DNA of 64,000 nt from Sandaracinus amylolyticus (GTDB taxonomy: Bacteria > Myxococcota_A > Polyangia > Polyangiales > Sandaracinaceae): positions 8,618,001 through 8,682,000 of the forward strand of contig NZ_CP070225.1 of assembly GCF_021631985.1 (NCBI RefSeq), written 5' to 3'. Of the stretch, positions 35,969 to 44,554 are shown piece by piece; the first letter of the stretch is position 1, and each line of letters starts with the position of its first letter. The translations under genes were made by a program, and so were the position numbers. Below the pieces are notes generated by a model. It saw only the letters and a program-made list of their open reading frames with translations. It was not told the DNA's origin and searched no databases.

Positions 35969-37408
35969 ATGTCGCGCTTCTCTCGTCGCGTGTTCCTCGC
36001 CGGCGCCGGTGTGACCCTCGCGCTGCCGTGGATGGAGAGCCTCTCGGGTCGCGCTCGCGCGCAGACCACGGCGCCCAAGCGCTTCCTCGCGATCTACTTC
36101 CCGAACGGCGCGGCCGCGCAGTACTGGCCGTCGCGGGGCGCGGGAAGTGGGGACTCGTGGCAGCTCTCGCCGATCCTCGAGCCCCTCGCGCCGCTCAAGG
36201 CGAAGACGACGGTGCTCACGAACCTCGAGAACTACACGGCGATGCAGGGCGATCCCTTCGTCGAGCCGAGCCACGCGCGCTGCACCGGCGCGTTCCTCAC
36301 CTGCGCGGACTCCGACGCGCTGCGCGACGAGCTCGGCGTCGAGGTCGCGAACGGCATCTCGATCGATCAGGTGATCGCACGCAGCGATCTCGGTCGGCTG
36401 ACGCCGATCCCGTCGCTGCAGGTCGGGCTCTCGACGCTCAACTCGTTCACCGACGGACGCCACGGATCGCTCTCGCGCAGCGTGTCGTGGGCCTCGGAGA
36501 CCGAGCCGCTCTACAAGGACGTGAACCCGCAGTCGGTGTTCGATCGGCTGATCGCCGCGGGCGCGGGCGACGGTGGGCTCGATCCCGAGGCGCAGGCTGC
36601 GGCGACGCGCCGTCGAATGCTGCGACGCAGCGCGCTCGACTACCTCGGCGATGCGACCACGCGGGTGCAGCAGCGCCTCTCGGTCGCGGATCGTGCAGCG
36701 CTCGATCAGTACCTCACGTCGGTGCGCGAGCTCGAGCGTCGTGTCGCGTCGATCGGCGACGGCGTGACCCGCGCGATGTGCGAGCCCGTCGAGCGCCACG
36801 GCGAGGCGTACGGCGTCGACGCGGTGCCCGCGGACTACGATCGCGGCGAGCACGCCGACGTGATGAACGACCTCGTCACGATGGCGCTGCAGTGCGACTC
36901 GACGCGCGTGATCTCGTACATGCTCGACGATGCGCGCAGCGACTTCGTCTACAGCCATCTCACCAACCGCACGTTCAGCGACACCGGCTCGGTCGCGGGC
37001 AGCGGCTCGGTGGGCGGTTATCACGGGCTGCAGCACGCGGGCGACAGCAACGACGGATACGCGACGATCAACTGGTGGCTCACGCAGAAGGTCGCCGATC
37101 TCTGCCAGCGTCTCGACGCGATCCCCGAGGGCGAGGGCACGGTGCTCGACAACACCGTGGTCGTGTTCGGCAGCGGGATGCACGGCAGCAACCACGACGC
37201 GAACGAGCTGCCGATCGTGTTGATCGGCGGCGGCGGGGGCACGCTGCGGGGCGACCAGCACATCGTGTTCCCCGCGACGCCGGGCGATCGCCCGCTGCGC
37301 GATCTCTACTACACGCTGCTCACGCAGACGTTCGAGCTACCGGTGACGAGCTTCGGCTCCCACGTCGGCGGCATCCCGAACCAGCTCGTCGCGGAGATCC
37401 TCCGATAG
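35969..37408 (+). CDS. DUF1552 protein with Tat signal
   Basis: 479-residue exported protein. The start MSRFSRRVFLAGAGVTLALP is a twin-arginine signal (SRRVFL), implying folding or cofactor loading in the cytoplasm before export. Family marks are RFLAIYFPNGAA, GISIDQVIA, PSLQVGL, and the late DNTVVVFGSGMHGSN / NELPIVLIGGGGG, an alkaline-phosphatase/sulfatase-like fold segment. AAGGAGG stands just before ATG 35969. It is always paired with DUF1592-type genes in the genomes I know of, so the two probably form one surface complex. Its stop TAG shares one base with the next GTG. Confidence 0.9.
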   Translation: MSRFSRRVFLAGAGVTLALPWMESLSGRARAQTTAPKRFLAIYFPNGAAAQYWPSRGAGSGDSWQLSPILEPLAPLKAKTTVLTNLENYTAMQGDPFVEPSHARCTGAFLTCADSDALRDELGVEVANGISIDQVIARSDLGRLTPIPSLQVGLSTLNSFTDGRHGSLSRSVSWASETEPLYKDVNPQSVFDRLIAAGAGDGGLDPEAQAAATRRRMLRRSALDYLGDATTRVQQRLSVADRAALDQYLTSVRELERRVASIGDGVTRAMCEPVERHGEAYGVDAVPADYDRGEHADVMNDLVTMALQCDSTRVISYMLDDARSDFVYSHLTNRTFSDTGSVAGSGSVGGYHGLQHAGDSNDGYATINWWLTQKVADLCQRLDAIPEGEGTVLDNTVVVFGSGMHGSNHDANELPIVLIGGGGGTLRGDQHIVFPATPGDRPLRDLYYTLLTQTFELPVTSFGSHVGGIPNQLVAEILR

Positions 37409-38541
37409 TGCGGCGCGTGCTCTCGATGCTGGTGCTCGTGCTCGCGGCGTGCGACGGAACGCTCGCCGACGATCGCGACGCAGCAACGCCCCGGAACGAC
37501 GCGTCGTCGCGCGCCGACGCAGCGGTCGAGGACGACGACGATGCCGCGATCCCGATCGACGACGAGGACGCGAGCACGCCTGGGTCGGACTCGGGCACGC
37601 CCGGCGCGCGCACCGTGCGGGTCGACGGTCGCCGACTGCTCGTCGACGGCGCGCCCTACGAGATCCGCGGCGTGTGCTGGAACCCGGTCGCGCGCGGCCG
37701 CACCCAGCCCGCCGACTTCGCGGGCTTCGTCGACACCGACGCGCCGCTGATGCGCACCGCGGGCATCAACACGATCCGCACCTACGACGCGATCACCGAC
37801 ACGCGCGTGCTCGACGTGCTCGACGCCCACGGCATCGCGGTGTTCCAGACGGTCTACGCATGGGGCGGCGATGCCGAGAGCGCGGCCCTCGATCGGGTGC
37901 GCGCGACGATGGGCCATCGCGCGGTGCTCGGCTGGATCGTCGGCAACGAGTGGAACTACAACGGGCTCTACACCGGGCTGCCCTTCGATCAGACCCGCGA
38001 TCGGCTCGAGCGCATCGCCGGGATGATCCAGGCGCTCGATCCGTCGCGCCCGGTGATCACGATCTACGGCGAGGTCCCGAGCGCCGAGACGATCGCCGCG
38101 ATGCCCTCGATCGACATGTGGGGCCTCAACGTCTATCGCGGCGCGACGTTCGGCGATCTCTTCACGCGCTGGGCCGCGCTGAGCGGTGCGCCGATGTTCG
38201 TCTCGGAGTACGGCGCGGACGCGTGGGACGCGCGCGACGGAGGCCGCGAGAACCTCGCCGCGCAGGCCGAGGCGACGCGCCTGCTCACCGAGGAGATCCT
38301 CGCGTCGTCGACCGCGCGGCGGGGCGACGGCATCGTGCTCGGCGGCACGATCTTCGAGTGGTCCGACGAGTGGTGGAAGGACCAGTCGGGCAGCCCCGAC
38401 GTGCACGACATCGGCGGCATCGCGCCGGGCGGTGGGCCGCACCCCGATCGCACGTTCAACGAGGAGTGGTGGGGCGTGGTCGACATCGATCGACACACGC
38501 GCCCGGCCTACGACGCGCTGCGCGCGCTCTACGCGCCCTGA
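37408..38541 (+). CDS. Clan GH-A glycosidase-like lipoprotein
   Basis: 377-residue lipoprotein (GTG 37408, lipobox LAAC, Cys15) with a long acidic linker (about 16-65). The catalytic barrel has the GH2/GH5-like pattern VDGAPYEIRGVCWNP, AGINTIRTYDAITD, VLGWIVGNEWNY with the acid/base Glu after Asn at about 190, and APMFVSEYGADAW with the nucleophile Glu at about 265. It resembles beta-1,3-glucanosyltransferase-like or beta-galactosidase-like enzymes and probably remodels a glycan outside the cell. It overlaps the DUF1552 stop by one base, so it is the third gene of the operon driven from promoter copy 2. Confidence 0.82.
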   Translation: MRRVLSMLVLVLAACDGTLADDRDAATPRNDASSRADAAVEDDDDAAIPIDDEDASTPGSDSGTPGARTVRVDGRRLLVDGAPYEIRGVCWNPVARGRTQPADFAGFVDTDAPLMRTAGINTIRTYDAITDTRVLDVLDAHGIAVFQTVYAWGGDAESAALDRVRATMGHRAVLGWIVGNEWNYNGLYTGLPFDQTRDRLERIAGMIQALDPSRPVITIYGEVPSAETIAAMPSIDMWGLNVYRGATFGDLFTRWAALSGAPMFVSEYGADAWDARDGGRENLAAQAEATRLLTEEILASSTARRGDGIVLGGTIFEWSDEWWKDQSGSPDVHDIGGIAPGGGPHPDRTFNEEWWGVVDIDRHTRPAYDALRALYAP

Positions 38542-38677
38542 GCGCCGGCGAATACGACATCGTGAGCGCATGTCGATTTGCGTGATCCGGCATTTTTCGC
38601 GCTAGACGAGCCGAGCGCTTCGCTTATCCTCGCGCGCCCCGAGCACTCGAGCTCGGGACTGCCGCGGAGGACCGCTC

Positions 38678-39988
38678 GTGCCATCTCGTTCCCTCAATCG
38701 GTTGTTCGCCCTGACTCTGCTGCTGCTCGGCGCCTGCGGTGGAGGTGGCGGCGGCGGTGGCGGTGGAGACTCGCCGCGCGGTCCCGGCGAGTACTGCGCG
38801 ACCCCCAGCGAGTGCACGACCGGAGTCTGCGACCAGTGGCAGTGCACCGACACGTGCACCACCGACGCCGACTGCGCCGCGCTCGGCGCGCTCGATCGCT
38901 GCAGCGCGTTCGGGTTCTGCGTCGAGACCTGCTCGCCCGAGCGCTCGGAGGTGGGCGCCGGGCTCATCTGCGTCGATGGCGATCAGGTCTCGTGCGCGGC
39001 GCTCGACGACAGCTATTGCGACCTCTGCGACAGCAAATGCCCCGGACAGCGATGCGTGCCCGAGATGGGCTGCGCGCCGCTCGCCGACGTCGGTGAGGAG
39101 TGCGGCGCAGACGCCGACTGCCGCACTGGCAACTGCAGTCGATTCCGCGGCGTCTGCCGCGTCCCGCTCGAGACGCCGTGCGACGAGACCAACTGCGACA
39201 TCTGCCTCACCGACGAGAGCGGGTGGAGCTACTGCAGCCGCGACTGTGGCTTCGACGAGGGCGACGACGACTGCCCGGGCAACCGGTGCCTCGGCCGCCT
39301 CGAGCAGAACATCTTCTGGTGCCGCCCCGACTGCGGCGCGAGCTGCCCCGGTGAGTGCCGGTTCTCCTCGGACTCGAGCATCCAGTACTGCGACCCGCAG
39401 ATCGGCGCGTTCGCGATGGAGAGCGAGCCGCACCGCGAGCTCGAGCCCTGTCGCTTCGCGTCGGAGTGCGGCGAAGGCACGTGTGTCGCGGCTCCGTCCT
39501 GCGACTCGCGAGTCGCCGAGTGCACTGGGAGCCGCGGGTTCTGCTCCGACGTGTGCGCGTCCGACGCCGACTGCGGCGCCGCGGGTCGCTGCGTCGATCT
39601 GCCGTGCTCGGGCGCCGACACGAGCGAGTGCGGGCCCCGCTGCCTGCCGGCGTGCGACGGGACCTCCGACTGCAACGAGCTCGGCGACGCCTCGTGTCGC
39701 TCGGTGCCCGGCGTCTCGGGCACTGCGGTGTCGGTGTGCGATCCGAGGAACGAGGAGGGCGCGCGCTGCCGCTCGGGCGACGATTGCACGTCCGGCACCT
39801 GTTCGAGCCAGGGGCGCTGCACCGCGAGCGGCGGTCTGCCGAACGGCTCGTCGTGCGCGGCGCCGAGCGACTGCGCGTCGGGCAACTGTCAGTCGAGCAC
39901 GTGTCGCGGCACCGCGCTGCGGGGCGATCCGTGCTCGACGCCGTTCGATTGCAGCGTCGGAACCTGCGTCAGCGGGATCTGCGACTGA
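38678..39988 (+). CDS. Cys-rich lipoprotein with poly-Gly linker
   Basis: 436-residue protein (GTG 38678; signal ending LLLLGAC, Cys20), followed by ten glycines, which is typical of lipoproteins of this group. The mature protein holds about fifty cysteines in short repeats of the form C.T..DC...G.C....C...C..DADC, in a stalk-like arrangement. No catalytic domain is seen. It is probably a disulfide-rich surface protein. Its last 20 bases overlap the 3' end of the convergent phospholipase C-like gene. Confidence 0.85.
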   Translation: MPSRSLNRLFALTLLLLGACGGGGGGGGGGDSPRGPGEYCATPSECTTGVCDQWQCTDTCTTDADCAALGALDRCSAFGFCVETCSPERSEVGAGLICVDGDQVSCAALDDSYCDLCDSKCPGQRCVPEMGCAPLADVGEECGADADCRTGNCSRFRGVCRVPLETPCDETNCDICLTDESGWSYCSRDCGFDEGDDDCPGNRCLGRLEQNIFWCRPDCGASCPGECRFSSDSSIQYCDPQIGAFAMESEPHRELEPCRFASECGEGTCVAAPSCDSRVAECTGSRGFCSDVCASDADCGAAGRCVDLPCSGADTSECGPRCLPACDGTSDCNELGDASCRSVPGVSGTAVSVCDPRNEEGARCRSGDDCTSGTCSSQGRCTASGGLPNGSSCAAPSDCASGNCQSSTCRGTALRGDPCSTPFDCSVGTCVSGICD

Positions 39989-41345
39989 CGCGCGCCGCGA
40001 CGAGCGCGATCACCACGAGCGCGAGCCACTCGGCGCGCGCTCGCGTCGTGCTCGGCGACACCGCGCACGAGCTGCTCGACGCGGGCGGCATCGGGGTGAC
40101 GCCCGCGTCGACCACCGGGGGCGGGCCCGCGTCGGGCTCTTCGGGCGCGGGCGGGATCACGGGATCGTCGATCTCGCCGAGCGGCGGACAGCGGGTGTCG
40201 TCCTCGGTCGCGCACGAGACCTGGAACGTGTGCTCGTGCGCGATCGTCGTGCTCGATCCGTCGACCAGCATCGCGCCGCTCGCGAGCGTCGCGACGTAGG
40301 TCTCGCCCGGCGCGTAGTCCGCGCTCGCCACGAAGCGCACGAGGCGCGAGACGCCGCCCCACCGCGTGTAGCGCAGCTCGAACCCGTGCGGCGCGCCGAG
40401 CGAGTCGACCAGCGTCGCGCTCGCGCCGTCCTGCTGCACGCCCTTGCCGAGCACCAGCGTGACCCAGCTCGCGACGCTCGCGTGATCCGCCTCGCGCAGC
40501 CGGCGCGGCGCGTCGGGCCATGCGTGGATCACGAGCTCGCTCTCCTCGAAGCGATCGTGGAGGCGCTCCCACAGCGCGAGCATGTAGCGCGCGGTCGGCG
40601 TGATCTCCGCGTAGAGGCTGCCGGCGACCGCGGGGTCCATGTAGTGCTCCGCGGTCCACGGGATCTCCGGGCGATAACGCTCGCCGTTGCTCTCCGCGAT
40701 CGTCGGCCCGATCGTGTCGTTCACGTACGCGCCGCGGACCCGGCGCACCTGCGACTGGATCAGGTCCTCGTCGATCTCCGCGCTCTGCGGCAGCGACGCG
40801 TAGAGCGGGAGCAGATCGGCGATCGGCAGGTACTCGCTGGGCGTCATCCAGAAGTAGCCGTCCTGCACCAGGAAGCCGTCGGTGCCGGGATCGGTCGCGT
40901 CCTGTCCGTGCCCGTCGCGCTGCTCCGCTTCGTAGAGGAACGTCGAGTCGAAGAGCTCGTCCTGGAGGCCGTGCGACGCGCATCCCATGAGGAACGCGAC
41001 GAGCATCCGCTCTTCCTTCGTGTCGTAGGTCGGGCCGTACGTCGTGCGCACGCGCTGCACGAAGTCCTCGATGAACGGCTCCCAGTGCGCGTGCTCGCCA
41101 TAGGCGCGCGCCGCGTCGCTGCCGAGCGCGTAGCCGGTGTCGGGGAACATCGCGCCCGCGAGCGCGGCCTCGCGCACGTCGGGATCCTCGAAGACGTCGC
41201 GCAGCTCGCCCGGTGGAAGGTTCGAGATCGCCCATCCGGTCACGTGCACGTGACCGTGGAGCCCGTGCGCCGAGGCGGCGCGAGGTGTCGTGGTGATCAT
41301 CGCCAGCGCGATGCCGGCGACAGCAAGCCATCGAAGCGGGTCCAT
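39969..41345 (-). CDS. Zinc-dependent phospholipase C-like exported protein with MYXO-CTERM-like tail
   Basis: 458-residue secreted protein (signal MDPLRWLAVAGIALAMITTT then cleavage near ASA-HG). HGLHGHVHVTGWAI at the start of the mature chain, FPDTGYALGS and MGCASHGLQDELFD (about 116-129) resemble the His/Asp zinc ligands of the bacterial phospholipase C family (PF00882 type). The C-terminus carries a Pro/Ala linker, a Cys (SSSSCAVSPS), a hydrophobic helix (WLALVVIALVAARV) and basic SRRSR, the tripartite form of a MYXO-CTERM sorting signal. GGGGAG lies six bases before ATG 41345. It is likely surface-anchored and acts on lipids or phosphate esters. Confidence 0.75.
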   Translation of the reverse strand: MDPLRWLAVAGIALAMITTTPRAASAHGLHGHVHVTGWAISNLPPGELRDVFEDPDVREAALAGAMFPDTGYALGSDAARAYGEHAHWEPFIEDFVQRVRTTYGPTYDTKEERMLVAFLMGCASHGLQDELFDSTFLYEAEQRDGHGQDATDPGTDGFLVQDGYFWMTPSEYLPIADLLPLYASLPQSAEIDEDLIQSQVRRVRGAYVNDTIGPTIAESNGERYRPEIPWTAEHYMDPAVAGSLYAEITPTARYMLALWERLHDRFEESELVIHAWPDAPRRLREADHASVASWVTLVLGKGVQQDGASATLVDSLGAPHGFELRYTRWGGVSRLVRFVASADYAPGETYVATLASGAMLVDGSSTTIAHEHTFQVSCATEDDTRCPPLGEIDDPVIPPAPEEPDAGPPPVVDAGVTPMPPASSSSCAVSPSTTRARAEWLALVVIALVAARVSRRSR

Positions 41346-41465
41346 CGTTGCTCCCCCGCGACGCCGAGCGCGCCGCGCGCGCGATGGTCGTCATGAAGTG
41401 GTTGCGCCCGCAAGTGACGTCTCCGGGGCGAGGTCTGCGTCGCCGCACGAGTAGGATGCGAGCCG

Positions 41466-42479
41466 ATGCGACCCGATGGCCTCGCCTGGACCCGCGCCCA
41501 GCGGAAGAAGCTGCGCAGCCCGCTCCACCCTCACCCGTTCGATCCCAAGGATCGCGTCCTCGCGGCCGACGTGTGCTGGCGCACGTTGGTCGACGGCTTC
41601 CGCGCGGGCGCGCGCCTGCGACGACGCCCGGCGGAGGGCGGCACACCCGCGCTGCGCGAGGCGATCGCGCGCGTCTACGCGAGCTTCGAGTCGGGCGCCC
41701 CGCCCACGACCTTCGATCACGACGACGAGCTGGTCCGCGCTGCGATCGCGCTCGTCGATCGCGAGCCCCCCGATCTCCACGACGAGCGGATCACGCGCGC
41801 GCTGGTCGGGCTCTGGGCGCAGTCGGCCGGCGTCGCGTTCACCGTCGAGCTCCTCGCGCGCGAGAGCGGCTTCGCGACCGCCGGCGTGTACTCGCCGATG
41901 ACGTACTTCGAGCTCACGCTCGAGCCGCGGGACCGCGGCATGCACTTCCCGCTGCGCGAGGTGCAGTGGTGGTCGGCGCTGCGGCCCCACGTCGTCGCGC
42001 TGGATGCTCGGAGCGAGCAGTACGTCGCTGCGCGCATCGCGGCCGAGGCCGTGCGCGCCAAGGGCGATGCCGCGACGCGCGCGGGGTGCGCGCTCGCGTT
42101 CCCGCGCGAGCCCGAGTGGGCCGCGGCGGACGCGCGCGAGTGGCTCTCTCGCGTGCAGCACGGCGCGCTCCCGTGGTCGCCCCCGAGCTGGGCGATCCTC
42201 GCGTCGCTCCACGACGTCGAGCTCGCGCAACAGATCGCGCGCGCGTCGGGCCCGCAGTGGGGCCACCTCGCCGCCGACTACGCGTTCGACATGGTCGACG
42301 TGCTCGGAGAACGCGCCGCGGGCCCGCTGGCGACCCTGCTCGAGCTGCCGCGTGGCGCGCCGGCGCGGAAGGCGCTCGTCGCCGCGCTCGTGCTCGCCGA
42401 TCCCGACGCCGCGCGCGCGCTGCACGACCGCACGTCGGATCCCGCGGTGCGCAAGGCGCTCGCCGCCGCCCTCGGCTGA
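41466..42479 (+). CDS. HEAT-like protein, unknown function
   Basis: 337-residue soluble protein. The N-terminal part (about 1-110) is Arg-rich and globular. The middle (FDPKDRVLAADVCWRTLVDG, LTLEPRDRGMHFPL) is not recognised. The C-terminal 120 residues form repeated amphipathic helices (ILASLHDVELAQQIARASG, ERAAGPLATLLELPRGAPAR then KALVAALVLADPDAARAL), as in HEAT or PBS-lyase-like repeats. Many predicted proteins of this layout appear in myxobacteria and serve as scaffolds, but no partner is visible. It converges on the helicase gene with ten bases in between. Confidence 0.65.
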   Translation: MRPDGLAWTRAQRKKLRSPLHPHPFDPKDRVLAADVCWRTLVDGFRAGARLRRRPAEGGTPALREAIARVYASFESGAPPTTFDHDDELVRAAIALVDREPPDLHDERITRALVGLWAQSAGVAFTVELLARESGFATAGVYSPMTYFELTLEPRDRGMHFPLREVQWWSALRPHVVALDARSEQYVAARIAAEAVRAKGDAATRAGCALAFPREPEWAAADAREWLSRVQHGALPWSPPSWAILASLHDVELAQQIARASGPQWGHLAADYAFDMVDVLGERAAGPLATLLELPRGAPARKALVAALVLADPDAARALHDRTSDPAVRKALAAALG

Positions 42480-42495
42480 GCCGGCTCTCTCAGCC
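42474..42495. terminator. Hairpin spanning two convergent stops
   Basis: GGCTGAG-CCGGCTCT-CTCAGCC, a perfect 7-bp stem with an 8-base loop, contains the TGA of the plus-strand gene in its left arm and the end of the helicase gene in its right arm. It fits a bidirectional terminator. Confidence 0.6.
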
Positions 42496-44541
42496 TCCGC
42501 GGAGCCGCGCGAGCAGCGCGTCGGCGAGATCGACCGCCTCGTCGTGGGCGACCGGCGCGCGATCGTCGTGCTCGACCTTCTCGATCAGCGCCTCGGGCAG
42601 CCCTTCGAGAAAGCGGCTCGGCGTGAGCGGGATCTGCTTGCCCCGCATCTCGCGACGGATCGGGCGGCACAGATACAAGCGCTCCTGGGCGCGCGTGACG
42701 CCGACGTAGAACAGACGACGTTCTTCTTCGACGTCGGTCGGCGCGGCCTCGGTCACCTTGGGATCGGTGGTGCGCGAGTGCGGCAGCGTGCCCTCGTTCA
42801 ATCCGATCAGGAACACGACCGGCCACTCGAGGCCCTTCGATCCGTGCAGCGAGGAGAGCGTGACCTTGTCGCCGGTCTCCTCCTCCTCTTCGCTGAACCG
42901 CATCGTGATGCGGTGCAGGAACGTCGCGAGCGAAGGCCGCTCCTTCGCCTCGGTCTTCTCGTAGCGCTCGATCGCGCGCAGCACGTACTCGACGTCGCCC
43001 CAGCGCTGCTGCTGATCCTTGTCGCCGCTCTCCTTGAGCTCGCGCACCAGGCCCACACGATCGAAGAGCGAGAGCGCGCTCGCCTGCAGGTTCGTGCCGG
43101 TCGCGAAGCGCTCGCGCGCCTCCGCGAGCCCCGCCGCGAGCTGCGCCGCGCCCCGCTTCGCGGCGTCGGGCACCTCGGGGATGTGATCCATGCGGAACAC
43201 GGCGTCGTAGAAGGGCACGCCCTTCGCCATCGCCCAGCGCTCGACGCGTGTCACCGTCGTGTCCCCGATTCCGCGTGTCGGGTAGTTGAGGATGCGCCGC
43301 AGCGAGAGCTCGTCCTGGCGGTGCACCACGCAGCGCAGGTACGCGACCGCGTCCTTCACCTGCTTGCGATCGAAGAACTGCGTGCCGCCGTAGACCTGGT
43401 AGGGCACGCCCTCGACGCGCAGCTCCTCCTCGATCGCGCGGGCCTGCAGGTTCGAGCGATAGAGCACCGCGACGTCGCTCGACTTGATGCCGTGATCGGC
43501 GCGCAGCCTCCGGATCTCCTTCGCGACGAAGCGCGCCTCCTGCTCGATGTCGCCGACCTGACAGAGGCGCACCATCTCGCCGCCGTTCTTGGTCGCGCGC
43601 AGCACCTTGCCGAGGCGGCGCATCGACGAGCGACCGATGGCGGCGTTCGCGATCTCGCAGATCGGCGCGCGCGAGCGGTAGTTCTGCTCGAGCTTCACGA
43701 TCGTCGCGCCCGGGAAGAACTGATCGAAGTCGAGGATGTTGCTGACCTCGGCGCCGCGCCATCCGTAGATCGACTGATCGTCGTCGCCGACGACGCACAC
43801 GTTCGAGCGCTCGTTCGCGAGCAGGCGCACCAGATCGAGCTGGACCTTGTTGGTGTCCTGGAACTCGTCGATCAGCATGTAGCGGAAGCGCTCGCGCCAC
43901 TTCTGCCGCACGTCCTCGCGCTGCTTCAGGAAGCGCACCGGCGCGAGCACGAGATCGTCGAAGTCGAACGCGCGCATCGAGCGCAGCGCGGCCTCGTAGT
44001 GCGGATAGACGTCGCGCGCGACCTCGTCGTACTCGCCGCCGCCGCTCTTCGGCACTTCGTCGGGGCCGAGCGACTTGTTCTTCCACAGCGAGATGCGGGC
44101 GTGGACCGACCACAGATCGAGCTTCCGATCCGCGAGCCCCTCGCGCTTCACGATCTCGCGCACCAGGCCCAGCGCGTCGGCCTGATCGAAGATGACGAAG
44201 CGCGCGCGCCCGTCGCCGGTCTCGCCGAGCATCGTGCGCGCTTCTTCCTGGAGGAAGCGCACGCCGAACGAGTGGAACGTCGAGAGCCAGAGCTTCTGCG
44301 CGCGCTCCTTGCCGACGAGCGGCGCCATGCGCTCGGCCATCTCCTCGGCGGCCTTGTTGGTGAACGAGACCGCGAGGATGCGATCCGGTGGCACCATCCG
44401 CTCCTTCACGAGCCGCGCGATGCGATGCGTGATGACGCGCGTCTTGCCCGAGCCCGCCCCGGCGAGCACCAGGAGGGGCCCGTCGTCGTGGGAGACCGCT
44501 GCCGACTGCGCCTCGTTCAATCCCGGGATGAGCCGCGTCAT
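42490..44541 (-). CDS. UvrD/PcrA-type superfamily 1 DNA helicase
   Basis: 683-residue 3'-5' ATP-dependent DNA helicase. All SF1A motifs are in order: AGAGSGKTR (Walker A, about residues 27-35), SFTNKAAEEM (motif Ia), STFHSFGVRF, LIDEFQDTN (Walker B, about 220-228), GDDDQSIYGWRGA (motif III), LEQNYRS (motif IV), LSSLHGSKGLEWPVVFLIG (motif V) and RRLFYVGVTRAQERLYL (motif VI). It resembles PcrA/Rep/UvrD and probably serves repair or replication restart. ATG 44541 gives the usual N-terminus just before NEAQSAAV. It is 13 bases downstream of the DUF692 gene on the same strand, so it may be transcribed with that unit. Confidence 0.95.
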   Translation of the reverse strand: MTRLIPGLNEAQSAAVSHDDGPLLVLAGAGSGKTRVITHRIARLVKERMVPPDRILAVSFTNKAAEEMAERMAPLVGKERAQKLWLSTFHSFGVRFLQEEARTMLGETGDGRARFVIFDQADALGLVREIVKREGLADRKLDLWSVHARISLWKNKSLGPDEVPKSGGGEYDEVARDVYPHYEAALRSMRAFDFDDLVLAPVRFLKQREDVRQKWRERFRYMLIDEFQDTNKVQLDLVRLLANERSNVCVVGDDDQSIYGWRGAEVSNILDFDQFFPGATIVKLEQNYRSRAPICEIANAAIGRSSMRRLGKVLRATKNGGEMVRLCQVGDIEQEARFVAKEIRRLRADHGIKSSDVAVLYRSNLQARAIEEELRVEGVPYQVYGGTQFFDRKQVKDAVAYLRCVVHRQDELSLRRILNYPTRGIGDTTVTRVERWAMAKGVPFYDAVFRMDHIPEVPDAAKRGAAQLAAGLAEARERFATGTNLQASALSLFDRVGLVRELKESGDKDQQQRWGDVEYVLRAIERYEKTEAKERPSLATFLHRITMRFSEEEEETGDKVTLSSLHGSKGLEWPVVFLIGLNEGTLPHSRTTDPKVTEAAPTDVEEERRLFYVGVTRAQERLYLCRPIRREMRGKQIPLTPSRFLEGLPEALIEKVEHDDRAPVAHDEAVDLADALLARLRGG

Positions 44542-44554
44542 GAGCGGGCCAGGG

